This document shows positions 44,048 to 52,850 of a stretch of DNA of 64,000 bases, one piece after another. The DNA is from Comamonas testosteroni (GTDB lineage Bacteria > Pseudomonadota > Gammaproteobacteria > Burkholderiales > Burkholderiaceae_C). The stretch is taken from assembly GCF_030505195.1 (NCBI RefSeq), contig NZ_CP129672.1:4002501-4066500 (forward strand), given 5' to 3'. Position 1 is the stretch's first letter. Each line of letters begins with the position of its first letter. The position numbers and the translations under genes were made by a program. The notes under the pieces are model-generated. The model made no database searches. It saw only the letters and a program-made list of their open reading frames with translations, and was not told the origin of the DNA.

Positions 44048-44971
44048 CTACTTGGCTAGTTTCGTTGCCGCTGTCTTCAGGCGAGCAGAAAAATCCAGTG
44101 TGGTGGGCTTAGGTTGAATTCCTCGGCGTGAAACCAGATAGAGGTCCAGGTACACCACCGGATCTATCAGCATGCTGATCTGCAGACCGTGCCGCTTGCA
44201 TTCCTCGATGGCGAATGAGGGGATAACGGCATGACCCAGACCCGCACGCGTCATGGCGATCAGTGTGCCAATGAAGTGAGCCGTTTGGCACTTTCCATGG
44301 ACATGCCCGATCCGGGTGAGATGGGTTTCCACCAGCGATTGGATCGGATTATCCGGCGGTAGACCGATCAACGGGAGATCACGCAGACTGGACCAGCCTC
44401 GTGATGATCGGCGGCGGCTGTTGGTGGGTGCTGGTGGACTGATGCACATCAGACGAAATCGGCACAGAGGCTGACGCAACAGACCAACTGCCGGTTTGAC
44501 GAAGAAACCCAGGCCGATATCCGCTTCACCGTCCAGAACACGCTGCCTGACGGTATTGACGTCGACATCCGCGATAGTGGTGCTGACATGAGGGTGCGAA
44601 TCGGTGAACTCCCTCACGACGTCTGGCAAAAGGCTCATCGTCACCATGGGAGTCGCCGCTACGTCCAGGCGCGACCGAGTAGCCGCTTCAGATCCTTCGA
44701 TCGTCGATCCCAGACCTCTCAGGTCCTGGACGATCCGTTGGGCCACAGGGAGGAGCTGACGGCCAGCGTCCGTGAGCATAACGGATCTCGGGCTGCGGTC
44801 GAACAAACGAGCGCCCATCTGGTCTTCCAGATCCTTTATCAGCATGCTCATGCCTGATTGGGACATGGGGATTTGCTCGGCTGCCTTGGAGAAGCTCCGG
44901 AGTCGAGCGACCTCGAGAAAGGCCTGCAGTTGGCGGCTGCTCACATGCATCAGTTTTTCCGATGGATGCAT
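44048..44971 (-). CDS. LysR family transcriptional regulator
   Basis: The protein has the LysR helix-turn-helix (VSSRQLQAFLEVARLRSFSKAAEQIPMSQSGMSMLIKDLEDQMGARLFDRSPRSVMLT) and an effector domain with ATPMVTMSLLPDVVREF and GLGHAVIPSFAIEE. Starts at 44971 or 44950 are both possible; the first gives 307 residues. It is divergent from the flavoprotein monooxygenase gene at 45132, with a symmetric TTGA/TCAA site at 44995-45007 between, so it probably activates that gene. Confidence 0.87.
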   Translation of the reverse strand: MHPSEKLMHVSSRQLQAFLEVARLRSFSKAAEQIPMSQSGMSMLIKDLEDQMGARLFDRSPRSVMLTDAGRQLLPVAQRIVQDLRGLGSTIEGSEAATRSRLDVAATPMVTMSLLPDVVREFTDSHPHVSTTIADVDVNTVRQRVLDGEADIGLGFFVKPAVGLLRQPLCRFRLMCISPPAPTNSRRRSSRGWSSLRDLPLIGLPPDNPIQSLVETHLTRIGHVHGKCQTAHFIGTLIAMTRAGLGHAVIPSFAIEECKRHGLQISMLIDPVVYLDLYLVSRRGIQPKPTTLDFSARLKTAATKLAK

Positions 44972-44994
44972 CAGTATGTTCCGTTTGATTGATT

Positions 44995-45007
44995 GTTGAC
45001 CATCAAC
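44995..45007. promoter_or_regulatory. LysR-type box between divergent genes
   Basis: GTTGACCATCAAC is a 13-bp palindrome (GTTGA-CCA-TCAAC) of the T-N11-A kind bound by LysR proteins, in the 160-bp gap between the LysR gene and the monooxygenase gene. Confidence 0.5.
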
Positions 45008-45131
45008 TCTAATCCAAAACGCCAAGGAGACAAAGAGTGAAGTCTGCATGGAATATGGCCCGCGCAAGCGGGGTGTGTGTTGCGAGAGCGGCGCTGAGTC
45101 AGCGCTTTATCGCTAAATCGGAGAAGGTGAA

Positions 45132-46766
45132 ATGAACAGCATTCAGTGCGTGGACGAGACCGAGGTTGTGATCGTTGGCGGAGGACCCGTCGGCATGGGC
45201 CTGGCCATCGATCTTGGTCAGCGCGGCGTGCGCTGCGTCGTGGTAGAGCGGTATTTGCAGCCCCAGCCCATTCCAAAAGGCCAGAACCTGACCCAAAGGA
45301 CGATGGAGCATTTCCATGCCTGGGGTGCGGAGCGGCAGTTGCGGGCTGCTCGCACGATCCCGCCTGAGTACGGCATCGGTGGCTTGACTGCCTACGGGAC
45401 GTTGCTTGGACCGTACTCTTACGACTGGCTCCAGCGCGATCTCGTCCAGCCCTACTACTACGCAGCCAACGAGCGGCTGCCTCAGTACGCTACCGAGGCG
45501 GTGTTGCGCAGCCGTGCAGCGGAACTGCCAAAGGTGCGGACCATGTATGGATGGAGCGCGGAAGCAGTGTCGCAGGACGCTGAAGGCGTGACGGTCGAAC
45601 TTGCGGAGCGCGACGGAACGGAACGAAAGACTTTGCGGGCGGCGTATGCGGTTGGTTGTGATGGCAGCCGATCGCTTGTCCGAGAGCAGGTCGGGCTCAC
45701 GCAGACGCGCACAGACCATGATCGGCTCATGGTTCTGTTGGTGTTCCGCTCACCCGAGTTGCATGCATTGCTGGAGCGCTTTCCTGGAAAATCCTACTAC
45801 AACGTTCTTCAACCGGAGCTCAAGGGCTACTGGAAATTTCTGGGTCGCGTCGATCTCGGGCAGACTTGGTTTTTCCACGCGCCAGTTCCCCTTGGGACGA
45901 CCGAGAACAACTTCGACTTCCGTGCTTTTTTGCACGAAGCCGTTGGTGCCAAGTTTGAAGTGGAGTTCGAGCACATCGGTTTTTGGGATCTGCGATTCGC
46001 CGTTGCCGACAGCTATCGCGCGGGCCGGGTTTTCATCGCGGGCGATGCTGCTCACAGCCATCCGCCCTATGGTGGCTACGGTGTCAATTCCGGATTCGAG
46101 GATGCCCGCAATCTGGCCTGGAAGCTTGCAGCCGTGGTTCAGAAACGAGATGGCGATGCACTGCTTGATTCCTACGATGCCGAGCGCAGGCCAGTATTCG
46201 CGTCAACTGTGCACGATTTTATTGCGAAGTCGATCGAAAGAGATCGTCAGTTCCTTGATGCTTTCGATCCTGAGGCAGATCGCACTGGCTTCGAGTCAGC
46301 ATGGCAAGCGCGGGCGCGCGGAGCGATCGGCGAGGTCCATGCGTTCGAGCCGAACTACGAGGGCTCTCCGATCGTTTGGGGTGGGCCGCACGGCATCTGC
46401 AGCGCCGTCGGGGAGCATCGGTTCGAAGCGCGGGCGGGGCATCACCTGCCGCCAGCGCCGTTGGCCGACGGCGGCAACGTTTTCGAGAAGTTGGGCGCGG
46501 ACTTCACTGTGCTGTGCGTTGGGCCATCGGGGGCGGATGCGCGTGCATTCAGCGAAGCTGCTGCTGCACTGGCGGTGTCGTTGAAGCTGATAGTGTTGGC
46601 ACCGGGCGCGGGTGCAGAGCGGTATGCCTCCAGGTGGGTACTGGTTAGGCCGGACGGGTTCGTTGCGTGGACCAGTCAGGAGGAAATTGTGTCGACACGA
46701 ACCGCTATGCAGGTCTTGGCGCGCGCCGTCTCGAAATCCGTGACCGATATGGAGGCCTTGGCATGA
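45132..46766 (+). CDS. FAD-dependent aromatic monooxygenase (MhpA / PheA-like)
   Basis: The 544-residue class A flavoprotein hydroxylase has the FAD motif VVIVGGGPVGMGLAIDLG near residue 12, the DG motif YAVGCDGSRSLVREQVG near 175 and the GD motif RVFIAGDAAHSHPPYGGYGVNSGFEDARNLAWKL near 299, plus the C-terminal thioredoxin-like extension typical of MhpA-type enzymes. These hydroxylate a phenolic ring ortho or para to an OH with NAD(P)H and O2. The ATG follows GAGAAGGTGA. The sequence does not fix the substrate; a phenolic acid is likely. Confidence 0.9.
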   Translation: MNSIQCVDETEVVIVGGGPVGMGLAIDLGQRGVRCVVVERYLQPQPIPKGQNLTQRTMEHFHAWGAERQLRAARTIPPEYGIGGLTAYGTLLGPYSYDWLQRDLVQPYYYAANERLPQYATEAVLRSRAAELPKVRTMYGWSAEAVSQDAEGVTVELAERDGTERKTLRAAYAVGCDGSRSLVREQVGLTQTRTDHDRLMVLLVFRSPELHALLERFPGKSYYNVLQPELKGYWKFLGRVDLGQTWFFHAPVPLGTTENNFDFRAFLHEAVGAKFEVEFEHIGFWDLRFAVADSYRAGRVFIAGDAAHSHPPYGGYGVNSGFEDARNLAWKLAAVVQKRDGDALLDSYDAERRPVFASTVHDFIAKSIERDRQFLDAFDPEADRTGFESAWQARARGAIGEVHAFEPNYEGSPIVWGGPHGICSAVGEHRFEARAGHHLPPAPLADGGNVFEKLGADFTVLCVGPSGADARAFSEAAAALAVSLKLIVLAPGAGAERYASRWVLVRPDGFVAWTSQEEIVSTRTAMQVLARAVSKSVTDMEALA

Positions 46767-46810
46767 GGACCGCAACGAAATGCAGCTAACGCCGGCCGGT
46801 AGCCGGGATA

Positions 46811-46963
46811 ATTGAGCGACGCCAGTTGCGCTATTTCATCGCAGTAGCGGAAGAGCTGAACTTTACGCGGGCGGCCGAGCGCATCCACATCGATCAGACG
46901 CCGCTCTCGCGTGCCGTGCGCGATCTGGAGGACGAACTGGGCGTGCAGCTACTTGCGGCATGA
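46811..46963 (+). pseudogene. LysR family regulator, N-terminal fragment
   Basis: The frame reads [45 protein letters not shown], an almost complete LysR DNA-binding domain, then stops at TGA (46961). The expected start position has ATT in place of ATG. The effector domain is missing; the IS3 copy at 47058 lies close by. No function is expected. Confidence 0.75.
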
Positions 46964-47057
46964 CGGTCCCGAGCATGTACTGGCCTTCGCGCCGACGCGC
47001 TTGGGGCTGGTGGTGCTCACACTGCTGTCCTGGCCCGGTTCCGCGGTGATCCACGAC

Positions 47058-48522
47058 TGGACTGCCCCTAGGCAGGTAGACATCCCTGGCCTATCTTTTG
47101 AGGATAGGAGGCAGTCCATGAGCGCATAGAGGTTTACGCCGGAATTCAAAGACGAAGCCGTCAAACAAATAACCGAGCGCGGTTATTCGGTGGCTGAGGT
47201 CGCAGCCCGTCTAGGGGTCTCAACGCACAGCCTCTACAAATGGGTCAAAGCTGTGTCACCTGACCGCAATGAGCAGCAATCCCAAGAACTGCTTGAAGCC
47301 AAGAGCGAGATACTGCGCTTGCGCAGTCAGATGCGACGCATCGAAGAAGAACGGGATATCTTAAAAAAAGCCGTGCGGTACTTGGCCAGGGAGCCCGAGT
47401 GAAGTACCGCTTTATCAACGAGCACCGCAGCCAGCACGCAGTCAGTCTGATGTGCCGAGTGCGACGGGTAGCTCGTGCAGGGTTCTACGCTTGGATACAT
47501 GACCCCATATCTGAGCATGAGCAGGAAGACCGGCGCTTGTTGGAGTTGATCCGCCACTCTTACTCCGCCAGCTACGGCGTATATGGCGCTCGCTGAGTGT
47601 TTGCCGATTTGCGAGAGGCGGGTGAAGTCTGCGGCAAGCACCGCGTTGCACGCATCATGCAAGAGCACAGGGAAAGTCCAAGATGTCAGCACTTGGCGCC
47701 TGCATGCGAAAGCTGGTTCATTTGTGTTTCGGGGTACTCAAGTCTGGCAAAGACTATGTGCCGCCCGAGGAGCGAAACACTGCAAGCACTTGACTTTCAA
47801 GACGGTATCTACATCCGCACTTGGCAGGGATGGCTCTACCTGGCTGCCGTGGTGGACCTGTACTCACGCAAGGTGGTGGGCTGGTCCATGAAGGCTACCC
47901 AACAGCACGCAAAACGGTTGACCGAGCGATTTGGCGTGGGACCGCAAACCGCTGCAGTTCTGGTTGCAGTCGCTGGAGACAACCCCGAACGGTTGAAAAA
48001 TGAGTCTTCACTTGCAGCCCTGTGTGGCGTCACGCCCTTACAAGCGTCCTCTGGAAAGACCGTTCGGCATCGGCTCAACAGAGGGGGCGACCGCTGCGCA
48101 AACAATGCCCTGTGGACAATTGCTATGGTGCGAATGCGCAGTGACCCACGCACTCGAGCATACGTTGAGCGTCGCACCAAGGAGGGCCTGTCAAGCAAGG
48201 AGATCCACCGTTGCCTCAAACGTTACATCGTGCGCGAGCTGTACCCGCTCATCATGGCTGATTTGACGGAGTCTTCACGAGGCCCTTGACATAGGAGCGT
48301 CAATGCGGTCAAGGAATCGTTCTTTAGCAGTCTTAAAAAAGAACGTATCCGCAAGCGGGTCTACAAGACCCGAGATATGGCCCGGGCCGATGTATTCGAT
48401 TACATCGAGGTGTTCTACAACCGATCACGTCGCCACAGCCACCTGGGCGATATCAGTCCCGAGGCGTTTGAACGCGCCTGGGCGTGAGGCAGGGATTTGT
48501 CTACTGCAGCGGGGGCAGTCCA
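47058..48522 (+). mobile_element. Decayed IS3-family element carrying an IS110 fragment
   Basis: The ends TGGACTGCCCC (47058-47068) and GGGGCAGTCCA (48512-48522) are perfect 11-bp inverted repeats. Inside are IS3-type orfA and orfB with stops and frame changes, and, from about 47906 to 48293, a piece of an unrelated IS110-family transposase in place of the middle of orfB. The element cannot move by its own enzyme. Confidence 0.85.
47118..48487 (+). pseudogene. IS3-family transposase genes, broken, with inserted IS110 transposase end
   Basis: orfA starts at 47118, but its fourth codon is TAG (47127) before RFTPEFKDEAVKQITERGYSVAEVAARLGVS; its end is at 47402. orfB starts at 47399 (KYRFINEHRSQHAVSLMCRV) and has a TGA at 47594 in [40 protein letters not shown] is the start of the DDE core. 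At about 47906 it changes to [26 protein letters not shown], the C-terminal transposase_20 domain of IS110/IS116, up to 48289. From about 48300 the IS3 end returns (FFSSLKKERIRKRVYKTRDMARADVFDYIEVFYNRSRRHSHLG). Confidence 0.82.
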
Positions 48523-48539
48523 CTTTTTCTTAGTCCTTT

Positions 48540-48561
48540 AACTATGTATACATACATAGTT
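48540..48561. promoter_or_regulatory. AT-rich inverted repeat
   Basis: AACTATGTA (48540-48548) and TACATAGTT (48553-48561) are perfect 9-bp arms around TACA. A second hairpin, TATCGCC...GGCGATA, is at 48576-48598. They lie in the 95-bp AT-rich gap between the IS3 end and the luciferase-like gene. As they lie downstream of that minus-strand gene, they may be the operator of a gene lost to the insertion or part of a terminator. Confidence 0.35.
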
Positions 48562-48617
48562 TTAATTTTCTAGATTATCGCCAATATTGACGGCGATATG
48601 AGACCTTACATTGTTGT

Positions 48618-49427
48618 TTATATGTATATATTCCCATAAGACGGGGAGGACGGGTTCTCACTGAGGTCGATGTAAAGCGACTGAGTGAAGGGCTTATAGA
48701 CGGCACCACATTGCTTCATGACCTCCATCCGCCAATCTTCCACGATCAGTCGCTGTATTTTCGGCGCGCGTGGATAGTTGATCCATCCGGCGCTTTCGCG
48801 CGCGATCCAATCCAGTGACTGGCGGCTATGACCGGTCACGAGCATCGGAATCACTTGGGTTGTGGGTTTGGGAATGAGGTCTGCGCCGCGCAGCTCACCA
48901 CCGCTCCAGCGGATGGGTTCGAAGCTGGTGCTGTAGGCTCGGCGAATCACCTCGTAGTGCTCTCGAAAGACTTCTCCGCGCCTTTCGGGATCGACGTCAA
49001 AGGCTGAAAACTCCACTGGGCGATCGCCGGAGGCTACGCCCAGAATCAAGCGACCTGCGCTCAACTGATCGACGCTGGCTGACGCCTTGGCCGTGTGCAG
49101 AGGATGGTGTAAAGGGATGGCAATGGATGCGCTGCCAAGCGCTATCTCTGACGTATGAGCCGCCATATAGCCCATGTATACCCAGGGATCGAAGGCTTGG
49201 CCGACATCGCCGAAATTAGGGTCCCGAAGAGGCACGTCGCGAAACCAGAGCGCGGAGAAGCCCAGCTCCTCTGCTCGTTTGGCCAATGCGACCTGGTTGA
49301 GCATGCTCGGAATGTCCCCACCGAAGGCCTCCAAAGGGAAGAACAATCCCAGGCTCAAATGACCCGGAGTGAAGGTTCGGCTGAACCTTCGATGCTGCTG
49401 ATAAGGAATCGTGCTCGGCAGATACAT
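48618..49427 (-). CDS. Luciferase-like (LLM class) flavin-dependent oxidoreductase, probably C-terminally truncated
   Basis: The protein shows the bacterial luciferase-like TIM barrel: LSLGLFFPLEAFGG near residue 24, ALAKRAEELGFSALWFRDVPL near 47, AIPLHHPLHTAKASASVDQLSAGRLILGVASGD near 104-136. It ends at SPSYGNIYI after 269 residues, whereas close relatives go on for some 50 residues more; the missing end would lie where the IS3 copy now is. The gene is the last of an operon (28 bp after the quinone oxidoreductase gene). It would use reduced flavin to oxidise an unknown substrate; activity is doubtful because of the lost end. Confidence 0.75.
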   Translation of the reverse strand: MYLPSTIPYQQHRRFSRTFTPGHLSLGLFFPLEAFGGDIPSMLNQVALAKRAEELGFSALWFRDVPLRDPNFGDVGQAFDPWVYMGYMAAHTSEIALGSASIAIPLHHPLHTAKASASVDQLSAGRLILGVASGDRPVEFSAFDVDPERRGEVFREHYEVIRRAYSTSFEPIRWSGGELRGADLIPKPTTQVIPMLVTGHSRQSLDWIARESAGWINYPRAPKIQRLIVEDWRMEVMKQCGAVYKPFTQSLYIDLSENPSSPSYGNIYI

Positions 49428-49455
49428 TTTAATCTTCCTCAGTGGGAGAAACCGA

Positions 49456-50445
49456 TCAGACAGTAACTACGATCTTGCCGATCTGCTGATTGGCCTCAAG
49501 GAAACGGTGGGCTTCCTGGATGTCGCTAAGGGCAAATGTCTTGGCGATGATCGGGCGCAGTGCACCAGACTTCAGTCCTTGGAGAATAAAAGCCTTGGCA
49601 CGCTCCAGGGCTTCTGGGTCGGCCACGATTTCTGCATAGAGATAGCCCTTCAGGGTTAGGCTTTTGGCCAGCACGGTAAACAGCGGGAAAGGCGTTGGCT
49701 CTGGGCTGAGTGCACCGTACTCCAACAAAATACCTCCACGGGCCATGCTTTGCGTTAGGGGCTCGAAGGAGGGGCCGCCAACTGGGTCGAATACAACACG
49801 AGCACCTTGCCCGGCAGTGATGGCCATCACTCGCTCTACGATGTCCTCTTCGTCGCTCACGATTACATGCGCCGCACCGGCATCCAGCAGGGCCTGTTTT
49901 TTCGCGCGGGTTCGTGTGATCGCAATCGATGTGGCACCGACCATGCGAGCTATTTGGAAGGCTGCCAGACCGACACTGCTTGATGCTGCAGTGATAATCA
50001 CAAAGTCACCTTGTTTCAACGTTGCTTGATCGATTAGCGCCCCCCAGGCGGTGACGTACTGCATCCAGGACGCAGCAGCCTCTTCGAAGGACAGGCCCTC
50101 AGGGCTCTTTACCACCAGATGAGCCGGTACATTGGCCAGCTCGCCGTAGGTGCCCCAGCGAGCGATATCCAATGGAGGGATTAGAGCGACGGCATCGCCA
50201 ACCTTTGTCTCGGTTACGTCGCTACCGACTGCGACCACGATGCCAGCGGCCTCATAGCCCAAGCGGCTCGGGAACTCGGCCTCCTGTAGATACGCATGGT
50301 TGCGAAACATCACTTCGGCACGGTTCAGGCCAATAGCTTTGACGCAAATCTGCACCTCGGTTGCTGCCGGCGCCGGTACGTCCAGATCTTCCAGCTTCAG
50401 AACGCTGGCGTCACCGTATTCATGAATTCTGACAATGCGTGCCAT
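49456..50445 (-). CDS. Zinc-independent quinone oxidoreductase-like MDR protein
   Basis: The 329-residue protein has a GroES-like domain (CVKAIGLNRAEVMFRNHAYL, LGYEAAGIVVAVG) and a nucleotide-binding domain (GDFVIITAASSSVGLAAFQIARMVG near residue 147). It resembles NADPH:quinone reductases. The gene is between the ene-reductase gene (32 bp upstream) and the LLM gene (28 bp downstream) on one strand, so it is co-transcribed. A role in reduction of quinones or unsaturated carbonyl compounds is likely. Confidence 0.88.
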   Translation of the reverse strand: MARIVRIHEYGDASVLKLEDLDVPAPAATEVQICVKAIGLNRAEVMFRNHAYLQEAEFPSRLGYEAAGIVVAVGSDVTETKVGDAVALIPPLDIARWGTYGELANVPAHLVVKSPEGLSFEEAAASWMQYVTAWGALIDQATLKQGDFVIITAASSSVGLAAFQIARMVGATSIAITRTRAKKQALLDAGAAHVIVSDEEDIVERVMAITAGQGARVVFDPVGGPSFEPLTQSMARGGILLEYGALSPEPTPFPLFTVLAKSLTLKGYLYAEIVADPEALERAKAFILQGLKSGALRPIIAKTFALSDIQEAHRFLEANQQIGKIVVTV

Positions 50446-50477
50446 TACGGATACCTCGCTTTTGAATGGGCTTTGAT

Positions 50478-51542
50478 TTACGCGACCTGCAGTGTCGGAT
50501 AGTCTGTATAGCCCTTGGCGCCACCTGCGTAGAACGTGTTGGAGTCAGGCGCGTTCAGCGGTGCCTTGGCCCTGATGCGTGTGGGCAGGTCCGGGTTAGC
50601 CAGGAAGGCGGTGCCAAAGGCCACAGCGTCAAGCTTACCTTCGGCAATAGCTGCCTCTGCCTCATCAGCGCTGTAACCCATATTGCCCACCAACACACCC
50701 TTGTACTTTTCACGCGCTACGGGCATGACATCGGCCTTCTGCACGCCGAAGAAATCGGCGCGCATCACGTGCAGGTAGGCTAGCTTGAAGGCATTGAGCC
50801 TATCGGCCAGGAAGCCGATGAGGGCCAGCGGGTCGCTGTCTTTCATGCTGTTGAAGCTGTTGAGGGGCGACAGGCGCAGACCCACACGTTCGGAACCGAT
50901 CGCCTGGGTCACGGCAGTGAGTACCTCGAACAGCAAACGTGCACGGTTTTCCAGCGATCCGCCGTAAGCATCGGTGCGCTGGTTGGGCGTGTCGCGCAGA
51001 AACTGGTCAATCAGGTAGCCGTTGGCGCCGTGTACTTCCACACCATCAAAGCCGGCGGCGATGGCGTTGCGTGCGCCTTGAGCAAACGCAGCCACGATGC
51101 CGGGAATCTCTTCGACGGTCAGGGGGCGGGGCACCGCGTGCGGCACCTTGCCTTGGGGCGTGTGGATCTCACCCTCAATAGCGGTGGCGCTGCTGGAGAC
51201 AATGGGGGCGCCATCGGCAGCGCCAGGGTAGGCTGCGCGGCCAGCGTGCCAGATCTGCATGAAGATGCGTCCGCCCTTGGCGTGCACCGCGTCGGTCACC
51301 TGCCTCCAGGCTGCAATCTGCGCGTCGTTGTAGATGCCAGGCTCATTGACGAAGGCCGATGTACCGGGCGCCACCATGGTGCATTCGGAAATCAGCAGGC
51401 CGCCGGTGGCTCGCTGGCTGTAGTACTCGGCCATCAGCGCGTTGGGCATGTGGCCAGCGTCGGCACGGGCGCGTGTCAGTGGTGCCAGAAGGACGCGGTT
51501 GGGCAGGGTGAGAGAACCTACTTGAAGTGGATTGAATAGCAT
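50478..51542 (-). CDS. Old Yellow Enzyme family alkene reductase (NemA-like)
   Basis: The 354-residue flavoprotein has the OYE features: LFNPLQVGSLTLPNRVLLAPLTRARA at the start, the active-site QIWHAGRAAYPG near residue 101, VEVHGANGYLIDQFLRDTPNQRTDAYGGSLENRARLL near 175-210 and GNMGYSADEAEAAI near 285. It uses FMN and NAD(P)H to reduce activated C=C bonds, nitroesters or N-ethylmaleimide. It is the first gene of the three-gene operon; tandem 18-bp repeats lie in its leader. Confidence 0.92.
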   Translation of the reverse strand: MLFNPLQVGSLTLPNRVLLAPLTRARADAGHMPNALMAEYYSQRATGGLLISECTMVAPGTSAFVNEPGIYNDAQIAAWRQVTDAVHAKGGRIFMQIWHAGRAAYPGAADGAPIVSSSATAIEGEIHTPQGKVPHAVPRPLTVEEIPGIVAAFAQGARNAIAAGFDGVEVHGANGYLIDQFLRDTPNQRTDAYGGSLENRARLLFEVLTAVTQAIGSERVGLRLSPLNSFNSMKDSDPLALIGFLADRLNAFKLAYLHVMRADFFGVQKADVMPVAREKYKGVLVGNMGYSADEAEAAIAEGKLDAVAFGTAFLANPDLPTRIRAKAPLNAPDSNTFYAGGAKGYTDYPTLQVA

Positions 51543-51590
51543 GTGGATGAAAACCCAGATTAGTGAACAGAAAACAGTGTTAAAGCTAAC

Positions 51591-51646
51591 AGTATTCCCA
51601 ATACTCAGACCTTTGAAAGGTCACTGAACTTTGAAAGGTCACTGAA
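51591..51646. promoter_or_regulatory. Operator region of the ene-reductase operon with tandem 18-bp repeats
   Basis: CTTTGAAAGGTCACTGAA occurs twice in direct succession (51611-51628 and 51629-51646). The first overlaps the perfect palindrome GACCTTTGAAAGGTC (51609-51623), and AGTATTCCCAATACT (51591-51605) lies next to it. The block is 49-104 bp upstream of the ene-reductase start. Tandem direct repeats suit an AraC-type protein such as that at 51771-52733. Confidence 0.5.
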
Positions 51647-51770
51647 GACTGCTTTGGAACGGCTGGTGCTTTTGCACCCAACGCACGATGTATTAGACAC
51701 AAGTGGGTAAGCCTTTGCTTCCGACAGTTTCGCGGCGGTCTCCAGCCGTACATGCACCAAACGCCTTTGG

Positions 51771-52733
51771 TCATCCACCGCGTCGCAACTCCCTGACACC
51801 CCGGCCCAGCTTGCGGCGCAACAGGGCCCGCAGGGTCACCCCATCCGAGTACCCGACCTGTGCGGCGACCTGGTCGACGCTGGCGTTCCCGGTGCGCAAG
51901 AGATGGACGGCATGCTCCACGCGCAGGTCCTGGAAATACGACAGCGGTGTCTTTCCCAAAACGCTTTGCAGCCGCCGCGCCAAGGTGCGCTCGCTTGTGC
52001 CCACGGCGCTGGCCGCCTCGGCCAGCGAGAACCCCTGCGCGAGCCGACGTCTGGCCCAGCACTCGAAGCGCTCTACCATCGGGTCGGCATGCGCAAGGTG
52101 GTCGGGAATCACGAACTCGGCTTGCGAACTGCGTGTCTCGACCAGCAGATAGCGTGCCACCAGGGCCGCCAGCGCCGGACTGCGCCCTCGGATGATGCGC
52201 AAGGCCAAGTCGACGTGGGCCAAAGCGGCACCCGCGGTGGTGAAGCGTGTCGAGTTCACGATCATGCGTGACTCGTCCAGCGCGACGTTCGGATAGCGCT
52301 GCCGAAACATCGGCCCCAGCCACCATGACGTCGTCGCACGATGCCCATCAAGCAGGCCACTCTCTGCAAGCAAGAAACTACCGGAGCAAGCGGCACCAAG
52401 GTGCGCGCCAGCGGTGGACCACTGCTGTAGCGCCGCGACCGCGTCGGGCACATCGGGGCGTGTGAGTCGAGCCGAGAGCGTGTCAGGCATCTTGTCGCCA
52501 AACGCTGGCACGAGCACGACGTCTGGTTCGGGCACACCATGCGCAGTGACCACGGGGACCGTCAAGCCTTGCGCAGTTCGGATGCGACGCCGCACTCCCA
52601 CCAGCGTGAGCTCTATGTGCGCGGGAGCCTGTGGCAGCGAGCCCGCCATCGCATTGGCTAAGCCCACTGTGTCAGTGAGCGCCGCAAGCCCCAGATCAAA
52701 CACGCCATCACAAACAAGGAGGTGGAGTTTCAT
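51771..52733 (-). CDS. GlxA/FtrA-type AraC family regulator with DJ-1/PfpI domain
   Basis: The N-terminal half is a DJ-1/PfpI-like domain (MKLHLLVCDGVFDLGLAALTDTVGLAN; AGAHLGAACSGSFLLAESGLLDG near residue 110), and the C-terminal part an AraC double helix-turn-helix (FSLAEAASAVGTSERTLARRLQ, SVDQVAAQVGYSDGVTLRALLRRKLG). Such GlxA-like proteins respond to small metabolites. The ATG at 52733 matches the family start; the frame is open to 52784. A 20-bp near-palindrome directly upstream of 52733 may be its own operator. It lies upstream of the ene-reductase operon on the same strand and is divergent from the ABM gene at 52851, so it may control both. Confidence 0.87.
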   Translation of the reverse strand: MKLHLLVCDGVFDLGLAALTDTVGLANAMAGSLPQAPAHIELTLVGVRRRIRTAQGLTVPVVTAHGVPEPDVVLVPAFGDKMPDTLSARLTRPDVPDAVAALQQWSTAGAHLGAACSGSFLLAESGLLDGHRATTSWWLGPMFRQRYPNVALDESRMIVNSTRFTTAGAALAHVDLALRIIRGRSPALAALVARYLLVETRSSQAEFVIPDHLAHADPMVERFECWARRRLAQGFSLAEAASAVGTSERTLARRLQSVLGKTPLSYFQDLRVEHAVHLLRTGNASVDQVAAQVGYSDGVTLRALLRRKLGRGVRELRRGG

Positions 52734-52735
52734 GG

Positions 52736-52804
52736 CAACAATGATATCAATGTTGTCATTATTGCCTATAGAGATGTCTGTCATGAAGACTTAGACTGCA
52801 GTCT
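52736..52804. promoter_or_regulatory. Two palindromes between GlxA-type regulator and ABM gene
   Basis: CAACAATGATATCAATGTTG at 52736-52755 is symmetric except for one base pair and touches the regulator's start codon. AGACTGCAGTCT at 52793-52804 is a perfect 12-bp palindrome. Both lie in the divergent gap and are candidate operators. Confidence 0.45.
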
Positions 52805-52850
52805 CTTCGATCCCTTCACCCACTTTTCCATTTACCCAAAGGAATACAGC

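Noticed and set aside
51586..52326. Minus-strand frame of 246 codons
   Set aside because: It overlaps the AraC/GlxA-type regulator in another frame; its end only translates the tandem operator repeats.
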